Origin: Datnioides undecimradiatus | Lineage: Eukaryota > Chordata > Actinopteri > Lobotiformes > Datnioididae | NCBI GenBank assembly: GCA_008933995.1 | Contig: WARS01000036.1 | Span: forward strand, 4,874,419-4,938,418 | Direction of reading: 5' to 3' | DNA: 64,000 nt | In this document: positions 61,080-64,000 of the stretch, one piece after another | How the letters are laid out: every line of letters starts with the position of its first letter | Numbering within the stretch: the stretch's first letter is position 1 | The notes under the pieces: generated by a model | What the model saw: the letters and a program-made list of their open reading frames with translations, nothing else | Told to the model about the DNA's origin: nothing | Databases searched by the model: none | Translations under genes and position numbers: made by a program

Positions 61080-64000
61080 GCTCTCTCAATATGGGGCGTA
61101 TTTCAGGTATCAATTTGTACGTTATGGCAATGGCTGTAATTCAATATTGCCAGCGGAGCTCTGGAGGTTGAATGGAAAAGCCATAAGTTGAATACCGCAA
61201 CCTTTAACATCATTGTGCGCTTGAGTCATCCCCAAGGACAGGACAGATAAAAGATGATCAGTAAGAAAATTGATAGCACTGATTTAATAAACATCCTCAA
61301 AATGATCTCTGTGACCTGCAGGTAGCGCGGCAGTCACTCGTACTTCGCCTGGGTTAAAGAATCAAGTGAGATGATTCATTTGAGTGACTGAGGTAGTTGA
61401 GTTTGATGGATCATTCCTAAAAGCATCATTGCTAATCTTCAGCTCCTCTTTTTTAGGTTATTCACAGATCAGTGAGTTTTCCGGCTAATCCTGGACCTGA
61501 CGCTGCTCTTGTCTGTGTACATGGTATTCATCATACGCTGACAGGGAGAGTCCTTCAGACGACAAATAACCTTCAGAGAGGGGAGGCAGGAAAGCAGTAG
61601 GTGTGCAGTTATTTTGGATACATTTCACAGTGGAGTAGGAAAGCTGCATGGGGAGATGTATGGTGTCCTTGTTGGGTGCGGAGAGATGGACCCCTCTCCG
61701 TTTCCTGGCATAATCATTCTGAGCCTCAGCCATGCCTTCGACAACTCAATCAGACAGCTCTCTACCTGTAAAGTGGCTGGGTTGATTTGATTGCCATTTT
61801 TATTGGATCCCGGTCACATAAATCAAACCAATGGGGACGGCTGTACAGACGTGACCACTCGTCATTCGCTAGTAGCCTTGGAAACATTGTTTCGGGGGCC
61901 GCGTGGCTGTCATCGGAGGTAAATCAGGGGTCTGAAGTTTCTTTCCTCCAACACAGGAGCATGGAGTTAAATCATCTTGAAAATTGATGTCACTGTGCCC
62001 AAGTGTTTTCACCTATCCCTTGGATAGAGTCCCATCAACTGGTGACAATGTCAGCACTTTTACCCTTCTCTCAAAAAAAGGATGCTTCCTGTCCTCGGGC
62101 CTAGAGGCCTGTTGTGGCTGATAAGAGCTGTTGGTTGTAAGTTTTGACCTTTTTCATTACCGATTTTTGTCTTCTTGTTTAAAATGCAATCAAATGTTTT
62201 ACTTCGAACCCAAACAACTAGGGACTGTTAAGGTTAACTGTCAAATATGCCATAAACTTTTAGTAGTACATTTGTTGGCAATTTCTGATTTACATCTTTC
62301 CTCACCTGCAATCAGACAGTTCGGTCATTTATACTGTGAGAGTAATGTATCCTGTAAAATTAAGTAGGCCTCCATTCTGGATGGTAAACTCAGAGACCCT
62401 GTCTTTGAAACTTAATACATTGTTCATCGCTAAGCGCTGTCTGGCGAGCTTTTTGATTCAGTGCGAACTGATTAAGTCTATCATGTCCACCAGCGCTTAC
62501 AGTGGGAACATATTAGATTAAATACAGGTAGCTAATTTCCTCCTCTGCATGGGTGAGTGGGAGTATGAATGAAAGTGATGTAAAATTAATTTAGACCTCT
62601 AAAATTTTGATCACGCCGAGGCTATTTTGGTTCTCATGATGACAAGTAATAGGAGGTTGTTGCGTTCTAACCTCACAATATTACAACGTTTGCCTATAGG
62701 GCTTTCAGGATCAATTTCATTCAGCATAAATATCACTTGATCTGTAAAACAAATTAGAAATAATAAAAGCAATAAAAATGCACCCAAGCTCTATTGAGAT
62801 GTCCCTCCTAGCCATGTGTCAAGACTGAAGACATTAATGATACACGGAGGAGAGAAAATTACCATCTAGGATACGTCCGAACCAGTAAACTGGTAAACAA
62901 GCTGGCCGTTAGGAGTGGGGATGATTTGAATCAACAAGGGTGAACAGATATGGATACTCGGCGCATTAGTGTTAATAGGAATAGATTATGGAGGGATTTC
63001 GTGGAGTGACCTTCAGTGCACTAATTGAAATAGTATTCCGAGTCAGCAGTGGAGTAATCAACTTAAACACAGAATCATAAATCATCATGAATAGCGCTGT
63101 CACAACCAAGCCATTAGCCTCGTGTTTTTTCCCCAGCAACCTCATGAAAATATCTGCCACACCGATCCGTAGGTTAATAGGAACAGAAATGGCATTTAGA
63201 GTCTATTTGGATCAAATGTACTGTGAGCTTGAAAGTAGAACTTTGCTAATTTGCAGGTAATGTGAATTGATGTAGTAAGGGTTGAAGATAGTTCAGGCAA
63301 CGAGTCAACACAATAACTCTGGAAAAACGCAGGAGCTTGGTAAAGCCTTGATCATCCAGTAACACTGCTTTCTGACAAGAGTCTACCGTATAGGACAGTG
63401 GTGGCTAGATATGTTATCAGGCAGAGGTTAGGTAATCATGTTGGCTTTGCGTGACCTTTGTCTTTTGTTATTAAATATGACTGTCAAAAATGCCATAAAT
63501 TACAGAGCTACACTTGCTCTGTCCAATAATGCGCATGGATCAACCTGCACAACAACACTGGGTTTGATATTGCCAGTTGTTAGTAACTACACTCTTCATT
63601 AGATCTAATCCCCATAATGCAAGTTATTTACTTAGTATCACTTAATGCCACATTTATTTCAAATATAAATACAGAACACTTTGTCAAAGTTTACAACATC
63701 TATATTAATATCAACAAGTGCTCTCGCAGTAAATAGCTTTTTAATTGCAACTAAAGTGAACGAATTAGATTCTAAACAGTCGGTTAGTGTCAGTAAAACG
63801 TCTTTCACACAACAATACCCAGCAAACTTGTCAGAAATGCTGATAAGAGGGCCGATCCTGAGCGCTTACACGGCATTAATCAAATAGCAGGTCTAATTAA
63901 AAGCGCTTTAAACAAAGCTTTTTTTCTAAATGTTGCTCAGGTATGGCAATAATTTTTGATCAGCCAAGCCTGGAAGACAAATAATTAGAACTGCCACAGC
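61080..64000. promoter_or_regulatory. distal upstream flank, repeat-free, candidate regulatory
   Basis: Nearly 3 kb without microsatellites or long homopolymers and with even composition, especially 61740-62530 and 62560-63200. Short ATTA, TTTAAT and CATAAA words recur. Distal enhancers are plausible but cannot be delimited without comparison to other species. Confidence 0.3.

Noticed and set aside
1..64000. CRISPR arrays, bacterial operons, phage or integrated viral genes
   Set aside because: No regularly spaced repeats with unique spacers, no operon-like coding density and no viral-type protein were seen.

Overview
This window looks like vertebrate nuclear DNA, most likely from a ray-finned (teleost) fish. 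It has very low coding density, many dinucleotide microsatellites, and one exon with a spliced-gene boundary whose product matches a vertebrate developmental regulator. No bacterial, viral or organellar gene organisation is visible. The many short open frames look like chance frames or frames running through simple repeats.

The one gene I can support is the first coding exon of dach1, a dachshund-family transcriptional cofactor, on the minus strand at 45351-45901. The start codon is fixed by an in-frame stop three codons upstream and a strong Kozak context. The exon ends at a clean AG|GTTAGT donor. It lies in a CpG-dense segment, and the 5' leader and proximal promoter should lie just above 45901. 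Positions 1-45350 are therefore the 5' part of intron 1, at least 45.3 kb long and still open at the window edge. Positions from about 46250 to 64000 are the upstream flank, where I see no other gene.

Non-coding layout: the intron alternates between (a) moderately AT-rich, repeat-poor blocks containing homeodomain, POU, SOX, forkhead and SIX-type motifs, which I list as candidate regulatory blocks, and (b) blocks rich in CA, GA and homopolymer tracts, most densely at 31.6-37.3 kb. Large dach1 introns and flanks in vertebrates are known to hold deeply conserved enhancers. Conservation cannot be measured from one sequence, so each block is a candidate only.

Notable local structures are: a 13-bp perfect inverted repeat forming a possible hairpin (1837-1885); a chain of three short hairpins (244-341); a palindromic homeodomain site (6752-6774); two exact MEF3/SIX-type 9-mers 629 bp apart (33.8 and 34.4 kb); a cluster of SOX-like sites with nested inverted repeats (42084-42159); ten exact POU octamers, three of them within 840 bp; and two diverged copies of one interspersed repeat (about 3.96 and 49.8 kb) with collinear spacing. 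I found no previously undescribed gene system. The interest here is regulatory architecture.
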